Part shown: positions 7,145 to 14,326 of the stretch, piece by piece
How positions within the stretch are numbered: position 1 is the first letter of the stretch
How the letters are laid out: every line of letters begins with the position of its first letter
DNA from: EX4572-165 sp964581795
GTDB lineage: Archaea > Thermoplasmatota > E2 > DHVEG-1
Assembly (NCBI GenBank): GCA_964581795.1
Contig: CAZOPW010000042.1
Coordinates: 1-22,077 of the forward strand
DNA length: 22,077 bases
Direction of reading: 5' to 3'
Notes under the pieces: generated by a model
What the model was told of the DNA's origin: nothing
The model's input: the letters and a program-made list of their open reading frames with translations, nothing else
Database searches by the model: none
Program-made: the position numbers and the translations under genes

Positions 7145-7318
7145 ATGGGTCGAAGAAATAGAAAAACGAGAAATAAATATCAGAAGACAACCTCAGATGT
7201 AATGAGATGTACTTTTCATATTAAACCAGTTCTTGAACATGAATCATGTGATTCATTTGCTCCGAAAAAAAATTCAAGAGGTAAAAAAACATGTGGTGAA
7301 TGTAGCTATTCACTCTAA
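7145..7318 (+). CDS. Small Cys-rich, basic protein (probable zinc binder)
   Basis: A 57-residue protein. The N-terminal third is strongly basic (MGRRNRKTRNKYQKTTSDVM), followed by four cysteines at 22, 35, 50 and 53 (the last two as CGEC) and histidines at 25 and 32, a spacing that could hold one zinc ion. The start ATG at 7145 is preferred over an in-frame GTG at 7136, because MGRR is a natural N-terminus and GAGTG precedes it. A basic arm plus a zinc knuckle suggests nucleic-acid binding, perhaps at the ribosome. It looks like a conserved small archaeal protein but I cannot name the family. It follows the RNA helicase by 149 bp. Confidence 0.6.
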   Translation: MGRRNRKTRNKYQKTTSDVMRCTFHIKPVLEHESCDSFAPKKNSRGKKTCGECSYSL

Positions 7319-7380
7319 TGGTTTATTCTCATAATTTTTATTACCCTCTAAAAATAACTTGAAAAAGAGGTTATAACTTA

Positions 7381-7515
7381 ATGGTTCGAGTATATCATGC
7401 GTTTTTTAAGCATTATTATTCTGGTAATAAATTAGAAAAAGAAGAAAAAATAGTTAATTTTCTATTTAATCGACGAATCGACTTGTATTCGCTGTTAGTG
7501 ATTGTTTATGAATGA
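7381..7515 (+). CDS. Possible 44-residue small protein
   Basis: An ATG at 7381, 10 nt after a GAGG (7367-7370), opens a 44-codon frame reading MVRVYHAFFKHYYSGNKLEK and then a hydrophobic C-terminus (about residues 36-42). It lies 62 bp after the Cys-rich protein in the same direction. No family is recognised, and it overlaps the start-site-supported minus-strand small frame at 7466-7573 by 50 bp, so at most one of the two is likely to be a real gene. Confidence 0.22.
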   Translation: MVRVYHAFFKHYYSGNKLEKEEKIVNFLFNRRIDLYSLLVIVYE

Positions 7516-7573
7516 CTGCTTTCATCCTTTTCAATTTAGTTAATTCAAGCAGTTCTCTTGTTTTTGCTTGCAT
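7466..7573 (-). CDS. Possible 35-residue small basic helical protein
   Basis: On the minus strand an ATG at 7573 follows a strong GAGGTGA Shine-Dalgarno (7583-7589, 9-nt spacing). The peptide is MQAKTRELLELTKLKRMKAV followed by a short basic tail ending RFVD. The leucine spacing suggests an amphipathic helix. The ribosome-binding site is among the best in the window, which is the main argument for it. The family is unknown. Confidence 0.35.
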   Translation of the reverse strand: MQAKTRELLELTKLKRMKAVIHKQSLTANTSRFVD

Positions 7574-7768
7574 AATCTGTTTTCACCTCGATCTAATTTT
7601 ATTGCATTACTCCCCCACAGGTCAAATCTTACAAAATAAGAAACGTCATGTGAAATTTGATTACAAATTAGGTTTTATTAATATCCCAAAAGTAATGTTT
7701 TATAACTATTGTTTATAGCTGCTGGGTATTTATAGTTATGCTTAAATTAAAAGGAAAAAGAATTTTTT

Positions 7769-7921
7769 TTAATTTTTGTTTATATTTTCGACGAATTTTT
7801 TTATGATATTTTTGGCAAAATCGATTTGTAAAGTTGCTATGTTGCCTGTCCACTTTTGATATATTCTTTTTTTATGTATTTTTATGAGAAAATTACCATA
7901 ACCATTTTTTGCTTTAACCTG
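7769..7921 (-). pseudogene. Start-less protein-like frame, probable gene remnant
   Basis: The minus strand is open for 50 codons from 7921 to a TAA at 7771-7769, with a convincing composition: KNGYGNFLIKIHKKRIYQKW then TGNIATLQIDFAKNI and a Lys/Asn-rich tail. There is no ATG, GTG or TTG start inside it. The same frame can be followed upstream to an ATG at 7972 but through TAG, TAA and TAA stops. It is best read as the surviving 3' end of a small, decayed gene. The family is not recognised. Confidence 0.35.
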
Positions 7922-8121
7922 TTAATTCAAGTTGTTAATTTAAAAATAATAGTTTTCCACCTATATATCCATAAATTTGCAATCATTATAACATCAAAAT
8001 ATTTTGTTAAATTTTTAATTAAAAAATATATGTAAATCGGTTTTTAATAACAATATTTTTAAATGTTATGAATGTATTCTTTAATCAAAAAAAATTGTAT
8101 AATTTGAGTGGAGAGAGAAGA

Positions 8122-8709
8122 ATGGGTTCATTACAAACAGCTAAGATATTAGGAGGAATAGGAGCATTATTAATGCTGATAGGTGGTATAATTCCAGCAT
8201 CCTTTGGAGTAGTAAGTTTCATTGGTTTTATCATGGTTTTTATCGCCGTTAAAATGATTGCTGATGAAACAAAGGAAAAAGCGATTTTTGATAATTATCT
8301 TTATTCATTTATCGCAGGAATTATCGCATTTGTAGTACTGATTGCAATGGTCTTTCTAGTATTTACTTCAGTTGGCGGAATAGAATTTTTTATGGGTTTA
8401 CAATCGAGTGCTATGACTAATCCAATGGAGATTTGGGAAACATTACAACCTGTTTTATTTGGCGCTATCGCAGCTTTAATTGTATTTTGGATTATTGCTG
8501 TCATCGCTTCCTTGTTTTATAGGAAGAGTTTTAATTTGATTGCGGAAAAAACAGGTGTGAAATGGTTTGCAACAGCTGGACTTCTTATCTTTATTGGAAC
8601 GATTACAGCGATTATTTTAGTTGGCTTCATCATTTTACTAATTGGTTCAATAATTGAAATCGTTGCCTTTTTCAGCCTCCCAGATAAACTAGAGCAAACG
8701 GAAGGATAA
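8122..8709 (+). CDS. DUF996 family membrane protein
   Basis: A 195-residue, strongly hydrophobic protein with about five or six membrane helices (about 8-25, 27-45, 60-82, 108-130 and a long stretch 147-180). The N-terminus MGSLQTAKILGGIGALLMLI is the conserved opening of the DUF996 family, found mainly in archaea, function unknown. The start at 8122 is chosen because it gives that N-terminus and is preceded by a GGAGAGAG Shine-Dalgarno (8110-8117); the frame itself is open from 8068. The polar loop 46-58 and the acidic tail probably face the cytoplasm. It is a single-gene transcript: T-runs follow at 8720-8730 and the next gene has its own TATA box. Confidence 0.8.
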   Translation: MGSLQTAKILGGIGALLMLIGGIIPASFGVVSFIGFIMVFIAVKMIADETKEKAIFDNYLYSFIAGIIAFVVLIAMVFLVFTSVGGIEFFMGLQSSAMTNPMEIWETLQPVLFGAIAALIVFWIIAVIASLFYRKSFNLIAEKTGVKWFATAGLLIFIGTITAIILVGFIILLIGSIIEIVAFFSLPDKLEQTEG

Positions 8710-8851
8710 GTCAATCCTTTCTTTTTTTCTTTAATAATTTTAACATTTTTCTTGTGAGATTTAACATTGAAATATACTTGGTGTTAAGTTGAAAAATTTT
8801 TTTTTACTTTTTTCCAATTCATCAAAGGTGAAATATTTTAATAGGATAAAT

Positions 8852-8860
8852 GTATATAAT
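8852..8860 (+). promoter_or_regulatory. TATA box of the C25 protease gene
   Basis: GTATATAAT at 8852-8860 lies 38-46 bp upstream of the chosen ATG at 8898, giving a leader of about 20 nt that contains the AAGGAG Shine-Dalgarno at 8881-8886. This also argues against a start at the ATG near 8850, which overlaps the TATA box. Confidence 0.5.
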
Positions 8861-8897
8861 ATTAAAAAGAACATTTACTCAAGGAGAGCTTGTATTT

Positions 8898-10844
8898 ATG
8901 AATGTGCACTTAAATAAATCAATTGTTGTTTTTGTCCTCACCAGCTGTTTTATACTGTCATCGTTATACTCTGCAGATGCAATAACAAATCAAATTGACA
9001 CTACTTTTAACATAAATGAAGATATGGAGTATATAACATATCAGACTTCATTTTCACAAGTTGATTTAGAAACTCATGAGGGAACATTAGCCATTCGCGT
9101 TCCAGAAACAAATTATAATAAAATGACTCCAGGCCAACCCGTGGTCCCAGCAGTTGTTCAGACAACAGCAATACCTTTTGGATCTGAAATTATAGATGTA
9201 ACATATGAGAATGCTACTGCAGAAATCATTCCAATCTCAGGATTGTTATCGCATGGATCAATTCCGGCAATTGATCAATTCAATTCATCTTTTACATATA
9301 ATTCCCAGTCGTATCCCTTAGGGGAAGATGGATGTTATCCTTCTGACTGGATTAGTTATCATACTGGCGGGGGACTTGATTTATCTGATCATGTTACTTT
9401 TTTCACTCTTCGAATTTACCCTGCTAGATACAATCCGGATGAACATCATATCAAGTTCATTCAAAATATCACCGTAACAATGACATATCGCCCTCCAGAA
9501 AAACAATTACTAAAAGACAATGATGTATATGATTTACTTATTATTGCTCCTGAACAATTTCATGATGAACTTTCTCCACTTTGTGAACACAAAAATAATT
9601 ATGGATTAAAAACAAACCTGGTTGGTATTAAAGAGATTTCAGATCAAATGTTTTGGCAAGGTCGTGATGATGCTGAAAAAATAAAATTCTATATTAAAAA
9701 ATCTATTGAGGAGTGGGGAATAAGTCACGTCTTACTTGTTGGTGGATTACAAGGTCAAACTGCAAATTGGAATGTTCCTGTTCGATACAGTCACGTTGTG
9801 CCACCTACGGAGCAAGAATATGCTGAACAATCGTTTGTCTCTGATTTATATTATGCTGACATTTATGATTCAAAAGGAGATTTTTCCAGTTGGGATTCAA
9901 ATAATGATGATTTCTTCGCTGAATGGAACGAGGAATTCAAAGAAGAAATGGATTTATACCCCGACATTTACCTTGGTCGTTTACCTTGTCGTACCTCTTA
10001 TGAAGTTCGAATCATGGTCAATAAAATCATACAATATGAAACAGGGATTTGCGATGATTCATGGTTTAACAATCTCATTCTTGTTGCAGGAGATTCCTAT
10101 CCCGATAAATCTGGATTTAATGAGGGAAAACTAATTTCAGAGAAAGCAATTGATCTCATGCCTGGTTTTATTCCATTGAAAGTTTATGCTTCGCTAGATG
10201 ATATTAATCGAAAAACGGTAAATGAAGCCATGAACAAGGGCGCTGGATTTGCTTATTTTTGTGGACATGGAAGTCCGGGAAGTTGGAGCACTCATTTTCC
10301 ACCAGATGGATCAACTTGGACCACCGGATATAATTTAAAAGATATGATTCCCTTAAGGAATGGATATAAACTTCCGATTACTGTTGTTGGTGGATGTCAT
10401 AATGGTCAGTTTGATGTTGGTTTGTTTAATATGATAGAAGGTATTAAAGAATATGGTATTCAAGGATATTTCTTTGAATCACCATTCCGGTTTTATTACA
10501 ATGAATGGGTCCCTAATTGTTGGGCATGGTGGTTAACAAGTAAACCTGGTGGTGGAGCCATTGCAACTATTGCAAATACGGGACTTGGAACTCATGGCGA
10601 AGATGATTCTGATTATAATGGAATAGCAGATTATTTAGAAGTCCTCGATGGTTGGATGGAACTTCGATTTCTTCAGTTGTATGGTGAAGAAGAAAAGACT
10701 GATCTTGGTGAGAATCACGGACAAACGATGACTGAATATTTACATCGATTCCTTGGTGATGAAGAGAAAATGGATACTAAAATGGTGCAACAATGGGAAT
10801 TACTGGGCGATCCTAGTCTCAAAATCAAAGGATATCTTTCATAA
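8898..10844 (+). CDS. Secreted C25-family (gingipain-like) cysteine peptidase
   Basis: A 648-residue exported protease. A signal peptide (LNKSIVVFVLTSCFILSSLY, about 5-27) is followed by a C25 propeptide-like beta domain (about 30-205: PGQPVVPA, IPFGSEI, LRIYPARYNP). The peptidase domain starts at DLLIIAPEQF (about 212). The catalytic dyad is visible: His457 in YFCGHGSPGSW and Cys500 in VVGGCHNGQFD, both at the family positions, with YLGRLPCRT upstream. It ends in WELLGDPSLKI, a typical C25 terminus, without the C-terminal transmembrane or PGF-type anchor used by other surface proteins here, so it is probably released or held by the propeptide. The family degrades proteins extracellularly, consistent with a protein-scavenging heterotroph. 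Calcium-binding-like DSDYNGIADYLE near the end is notable. Confidence 0.93.
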   Translation: MNVHLNKSIVVFVLTSCFILSSLYSADAITNQIDTTFNINEDMEYITYQTSFSQVDLETHEGTLAIRVPETNYNKMTPGQPVVPAVVQTTAIPFGSEIIDVTYENATAEIIPISGLLSHGSIPAIDQFNSSFTYNSQSYPLGEDGCYPSDWISYHTGGGLDLSDHVTFFTLRIYPARYNPDEHHIKFIQNITVTMTYRPPEKQLLKDNDVYDLLIIAPEQFHDELSPLCEHKNNYGLKTNLVGIKEISDQMFWQGRDDAEKIKFYIKKSIEEWGISHVLLVGGLQGQTANWNVPVRYSHVVPPTEQEYAEQSFVSDLYYADIYDSKGDFSSWDSNNDDFFAEWNEEFKEEMDLYPDIYLGRLPCRTSYEVRIMVNKIIQYETGICDDSWFNNLILVAGDSYPDKSGFNEGKLISEKAIDLMPGFIPLKVYASLDDINRKTVNEAMNKGAGFAYFCGHGSPGSWSTHFPPDGSTWTTGYNLKDMIPLRNGYKLPITVVGGCHNGQFDVGLFNMIEGIKEYGIQGYFFESPFRFYYNEWVPNCWAWWLTSKPGGGAIATIANTGLGTHGEDDSDYNGIADYLEVLDGWMELRFLQLYGEEEKTDLGENHGQTMTEYLHRFLGDEEKMDTKMVQQWELLGDPSLKIKGYLS

Positions 10845-10908
10845 ATCCCCAAAAAAGTCTATAAAGAAAAATAAAAAAAAGAAAAAGTAAGAGAGTGTCT
10901 GGTAGTTT

Positions 10909-11094
10909 TTATTTCTTTTTCAAGTATGGAAGACCGGTTCTCTTGTTGACACCAACAGTGTAATTATCTGGTTTGTCACAAGGAGTACCACTCTTTGGAG
11001 TTTTTTTACTAAAGAAAAAGATTTGTTGGTTCCTTCCACCCTTCAATTTGACATCTCTCGTATATAATGTCCATCCTTCATATGTATATGCCAT
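10909..11094 (-). CDS. Small conserved basic protein, function unknown
   Basis: A 61-residue protein, rich in Lys and Gly, opening MAYTYEGWTLYTRDVKLKGG with an aromatic-rich strand IFFFSKKTPKSGTPCD and the ending VGVNKRTGLPYLKKK. It has the look of a widely conserved tiny archaeal protein with a beta-sheet core and basic surface, which would suit nucleic-acid binding, but I cannot name the family. The Shine-Dalgarno is a near-perfect AGGAGGTC 8-9 nt before the ATG, one of the strongest in the window, implying high expression. It lies 131 bp downstream of thiC on the same strand with possible TATA elements of its own (a TTTATAT near 11208-11216), so it may be transcribed separately. It is not MC1: that family's motifs are absent. 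Confidence 0.75.
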   Translation of the reverse strand: MAYTYEGWTLYTRDVKLKGGRNQQIFFFSKKTPKSGTPCDKPDNYTVGVNKRTGLPYLKKK

Positions 11095-11225
11095 TTTTTT
11101 TGACCTCCTAGGGGAAATGGTAATCTTGTGATTTAAATCTTTCCTTATTTTTCCTTAAGAATCATGGTTTTTATTAAAAAAACAAGCATTTTCACCATTT
11201 TTAAGATATAAATACATGTTTTGAG

Positions 11226-12509
11226 CTACTCATGCTGTTTTAAATACTGTTCTACAATTTCAATCGCACATAAGTTACCGCACATGGAACAAGATTGTGT
11301 ATCTTCAAAAGGAGTTCGTTTTGTTCGATACCGCTGTGGTTTTTCCTTATCGATTGCTAATTCAAACATTTTTTCCCAATCCAGGTTTTGTCGAGCAGTA
11401 CTAAATTCGTAATCAACATCTCGGTCAATACCGCGAGCAAGATCTGCAGCATGTGCAGCAATCCTTGTTGCAATTACTCCCTGCTTTACATCTTCAATAT
11501 CTGGTAGAGCTAAATGCTCTGAAGGAGTAAGATAACAAAGAAAATCAGCTCCAAAATAACCTGCAAGTGCACCACCGATGCCACCAACGAAATGATCATA
11601 CCCGGGAGCAATATCTGTAACAAGAGGTCCAAGGACAAAATAGGGAGCTTGTTTGGTAACGACTTTCATAACTTCAATATTAGATTGGATATCATTTAAT
11701 GGCATATGACCAGGTCCTTCAACCATGGTTTGTACGCCTACTTCACGAGCTTGCTCCACAAGTTCCCCAATAATAAGCATTTCTTGGAATTTTGCCCGAT
11801 CATTTGAATCAGGTAAGGCTCCTGATCGCATACCATCTCCAAGACTAAGGGTAACATCATATTCTTTAGCAATATCAAGTAAATGATCAAATTCCTGATA
11901 CAATGGATTTTCTTTTCCATGATGAAGAATCCAAGCCATATGAAACGCTCCACCTCGAGAAACCATAGGTATTAAACGTTTCTGACGTTTCAAACGTTCA
12001 ACGCTTTCCTTGGTTACACCAACATGAACAACAGCGAAATCAACTCCTTGTTTGGCTTGCTTTTCAAACGTATTAAACATTTCATCAGAAGTCATGTCAA
12101 CGATAGCACCATGTTTTTTCACTGCTTCAATACCAGTTTGGTAAATAGGAACAGTTCCGAAAGGAACGGTGCTTACCTTGAGAAGTTTTTTCCGAATTTC
12201 ATCAAGTTCTCCTCCAGTTGATAAATCCATGATGGCATGTGCTTTTGTTTCTAGTGCTGCTTTCGCTTTTTTGATTTCTTCTTCTAGTTGACAATGTTCT
12301 CTTGATGTTCCAATGTTTGCGTTTACTTTAACCCGAAGTCCTTTTCCTAACCCTACTGGTTGCGGATGATGAATTGGATTCCACGGAATAACGATTTGTC
12401 CTGCAGCAACACGTTTTACAACTTCCTTAAGCTGAAGTGGTTCATCTTTTGCTACTTGTTTCATCTGTTTAGTAATGGTTCCTTGTTGTGCTGAGGATAT
12501 TTGGGTCAT
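11226..12509 (-). CDS. thiC: Phosphomethylpyrimidine synthase (radical SAM ThiC)
   Basis: A 427-residue ThiC, which rearranges aminoimidazole ribotide to HMP phosphate in thiamine synthesis. Recognisable blocks: VNANIGTS, AIMDLSTGG, TVPIYQ, FAVVHVGVT, MVSRGGAF, LSLGDGMRSG, MVEGPGHMPL, LVTDIAPGYDH, GADFLCYLTPSEHL. The C-terminal Fe-S motif is CSMCGNLC (Cys407, 410, 414). That is CX2CX3C, one residue shorter than the CX2CX4C of the E. coli enzyme; to my knowledge the shorter spacing is shared by archaeal and clostridial short-form ThiC. It lacks the N-terminal extension of the long form. No TPP riboswitch is seen in the leader. No other thi gene is nearby, so the gene stands alone. It is divergent from the RAM/transporter operon across 183 bp. 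Confidence 0.96.
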   Translation of the reverse strand: MTQISSAQQGTITKQMKQVAKDEPLQLKEVVKRVAAGQIVIPWNPIHHPQPVGLGKGLRVKVNANIGTSREHCQLEEEIKKAKAALETKAHAIMDLSTGGELDEIRKKLLKVSTVPFGTVPIYQTGIEAVKKHGAIVDMTSDEMFNTFEKQAKQGVDFAVVHVGVTKESVERLKRQKRLIPMVSRGGAFHMAWILHHGKENPLYQEFDHLLDIAKEYDVTLSLGDGMRSGALPDSNDRAKFQEMLIIGELVEQAREVGVQTMVEGPGHMPLNDIQSNIEVMKVVTKQAPYFVLGPLVTDIAPGYDHFVGGIGGALAGYFGADFLCYLTPSEHLALPDIEDVKQGVIATRIAAHAADLARGIDRDVDYEFSTARQNLDWEKMFELAIDKEKPQRYRTKRTPFEDTQSCSMCGNLCAIEIVEQYLKQHE

Positions 12510-12537
12510 AATAATTCAACTTCTTGGGAATCTTCAC

Positions 12538-12620
12538 CTTGTATTTTAATCCTTGTAAATCATAGACCCTCTTGTAATAAATACTTTATTCATATAATCA
12601 GTATCAAGAAACAACCTTGT
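12538..12620 (-). repeat. ACAAGG-type short direct repeats in the thiC upstream region
   Basis: On the minus strand the hexamer ACAAGG occurs at 12543-12538, 12556-12551 and 12620-12615, and a related ACAAGA near 12574-12569. The first two are 13 nt apart. They lie between thiC and the divergent RAM gene. They could be regulator half-sites, but such short motifs are weak evidence. Confidence 0.2.
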
Positions 12621-12692
12621 CGTTTTTTTTCACAGATATTTTTAAATAGTGAATGTATATTGCGGCTGATTCTTAAGGTGGTTTGAATCACG

Positions 12693-12932
12693 ATGATAAA
12701 TGCATATATATTGATTTCCATGAGACCTGGAGATTCTGAAAAAGCAATCGCTGAAATGAGAAAGATAGAAAAAATTGCAAAAATCTCTGTTGTTGCAGGA
12801 GATTATGATATCGTTGTAAGAGTTCAAGTTGATTCATTAGAGGATTTGTTAAAAGTTACTGATAAAATCCAAATGATTCACGGAGTGAAAAAGACAACGA
12901 CACAAGTCATTGAAAAAGAATTGTCACTATGA
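12693..12932 (+). CDS. Stand-alone RAM (Lrp/AsnC ligand-binding) domain protein
   Basis: A 79-residue protein that is just the regulator-of-amino-acid-metabolism fold (beta-alpha-beta-beta-alpha-beta). Opening strand AYILISMRPG (4-13), helix SEKAIAEMRKI, then VVAGDYDIVVRV (33-44), the highly conserved ligand/dimer-interface turn, a second helix LEDLLKVTDKI and a final strand after IHGVKKTTT. The DNA-binding HTH of Lrp is absent; such HTH-less proteins are known in archaea and can co-assemble with full-length Lrp proteins or act as allosteric subunits. The ATG has an AAGGTGG Shine-Dalgarno at 12675-12681. Its stop overlaps the next start by 4 nt (ATGA), so it is coupled to a transporter that carries a homologous domain, its probable partner. 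Confidence 0.9.
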   Translation: MINAYILISMRPGDSEKAIAEMRKIEKIAKISVVAGDYDIVVRVQVDSLEDLLKVTDKIQMIHGVKKTTTQVIEKELSL

Positions 12933-14170
12933 AGATAAGAAGGAAATATCTATTTTATGTTGTCGCGTTTTCTTCAGCGATTATTGCAGCAATTAATTCA
13001 GGGATAGATGCAACTGTCAGCACGCTTTACGTTCCTGATGGTTGGGCGTTAGGGTTTGCCACGTTTGCTGTGGGTATACCTATTACCTTGATTCTTGGTT
13101 TGATCTTATCTATTCCTCTTAGAGGAAAAAGTATAGGGTCCCGTTTTGCTGATCCTTCGTTTAAACGCCTTAGGTTACTCCGTCGGAAAGAAGTCTTTCC
13201 TCAATTTGCAGCTGCCTTTGGTAATGCAGTTTATACTGTTGGATATTTTGCATTGTTTGTTCTTATTGAAGATCCTTCTGTGGTGTTACCATTCACCCAA
13301 GTCGTGATTTTATATCTTGTTGGTATTGAATCAGTAAATGAAAAAGATATGCCAACTCTCTCTGAGTTTCAATCGATATTAATCGTAACCTTTGGAGCGA
13401 TCCTTGGTTCGTTGAGTCTCTCAGGGAATTTGAATGTTGAATCCTTATTGATTGTATTTTTTGTTATTAATCCAGGTTGGGTTTTACTAACCGTTTATCA
13501 ACGAAAATTAAAATGGATGAAAATCGACAATCAATACAATGATTCAATTAATATCAGGTTTTGGAATGTGCTTTTTTCTTGTGGATTGACAACAGTCCTC
13601 ATTTTCCTCTATGATTCATTTATGGGCACTCACCATTTAGCTGCAGGAATTTCTGCTTCACTACATCAGTTTCATTGGATTGCTCTTATCTCGGTTGGTG
13701 CCTTTTTTGCATTAGTTTTCTACATTCGAGCTCTTGGTATCGGCAAAGCAAGTGTTGTTCAAGCAGTAAGGTCGTCAACCATTATGTTCTCCATTCCTGT
13801 TTCTTTGTTTATTGCTTCACTTGGAATTATAGAACCATTCTCATTTGATCCCGTTTTATTGATTATTAAAGTAATTGGAATAACAATAATGATGCTTGGG
13901 ATTGTCTCTTTTGCATTAAATCTGGTAAAAGCATATATATTCATTCAGGTCAAGCCAGGATTTCCATTAGAAGAAACAATGCACAAGCTTTGGAGTATTC
14001 GAGGAGTCACTCGAGTTACGGTTACTGCAGGCAAATATGATTTTATAGTCAAAATCCGAATTCGCGCGTTGGTGAAAGGATATGAGAAAATAATTCGTAA
14101 AATAGAAAGCATCGATGCAATTGATTCATATAAATGGGAATCGGTACTCAAAGAATGGGAAGATATCTAA
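12929..14170 (+). CDS. DMT/EamA-like ten-helix membrane transporter fused to a C-terminal RAM sensor domain
   Basis: A 413-residue fusion. Residues 1-330 form about ten hydrophobic helices (roughly 8-30, 41-62, 92-113, 116-134, 148-166, 172-190, 211-228, 248-268, 280-300, 308-330) with the two-half layout of drug/metabolite-superfamily permeases. Residues 333-413 are a RAM domain: AYIFIQVKPGFP (335-346), VTVTAGKYDFIVKI (364-377) and IESIDAIDSYKW align block by block with the 79-residue protein encoded just upstream. Ten helices would place both ends in the cytoplasm, so the sensor would face the cell interior. The EamA assignment is from layout, not strong sequence motifs. A likely role is import or export of an amino acid or related metabolite gated by binding of the same or a linked ligand. 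The substrate is unknown. The divergent thiC may be coincidental. Confidence 0.85.
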   Translation: MKIRRKYLFYVVAFSSAIIAAINSGIDATVSTLYVPDGWALGFATFAVGIPITLILGLILSIPLRGKSIGSRFADPSFKRLRLLRRKEVFPQFAAAFGNAVYTVGYFALFVLIEDPSVVLPFTQVVILYLVGIESVNEKDMPTLSEFQSILIVTFGAILGSLSLSGNLNVESLLIVFFVINPGWVLLTVYQRKLKWMKIDNQYNDSINIRFWNVLFSCGLTTVLIFLYDSFMGTHHLAAGISASLHQFHWIALISVGAFFALVFYIRALGIGKASVVQAVRSSTIMFSIPVSLFIASLGIIEPFSFDPVLLIIKVIGITIMMLGIVSFALNLVKAYIFIQVKPGFPLEETMHKLWSIRGVTRVTVTAGKYDFIVKIRIRALVKGYEKIIRKIESIDAIDSYKWESVLKEWEDI

Positions 14171-14326
14171 AAAATCGAATAAATATCGATTAAAAATCCA
14201 TTCAAAATCCCGTGTTGATTTAATACATTATACTTCATTTTATTTCTTATTGTTTTTTCAACAGTTCCTCTCACTTTTTTAAGATATGTATAACCATTAA
14301 ATAACCCTATCACATAACAGTGAAGC

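Larger units (their letters stand above)
7319..8121. other. 800-bp AT-rich stretch with only tiny or decayed frames
   Basis: This region has no standard gene. It holds two tiny overlapping antisense frames, each with its own Shine-Dalgarno (7381-7515 plus, 7466-7573 minus), a 50-codon start-less frame on the minus strand (7769-7921), and the promoter region of the DUF996 gene. No tRNA or repeat array was seen; a GGTTCGAGT at 7383 resembles a T-arm but has no tRNA around it. Confidence 0.5.

Noticed and set aside
7376..7400. tRNA T-arm-like GGTTCGAGT
   Set aside because: No acceptor stem, anticodon arm or matching distances around it; single motif by chance. It falls inside a possible small frame.
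7512..7718. 68-residue plus-strand open frame
   Set aside because: Antisense to the Shine-Dalgarno-supported small frame at 7466-7573; no ribosome-binding site, odd composition (FILFNLVNSSSSLVF), no family.
9736..10134. 132-residue plus-strand frame within the C25 protease
   Set aside because: Overlaps the catalytic-domain coding frame completely and has no start signal; shadow.
10909..11094. Chromatin protein MC1
   Set aside because: Size and basicity are similar but the recognisable MC1 sequence blocks are absent.
12510..12660. TPP riboswitch upstream of thiC
   Set aside because: The conserved CTGAGA and ACCTGA-type blocks and pairing arms were looked for on the minus strand and not found.
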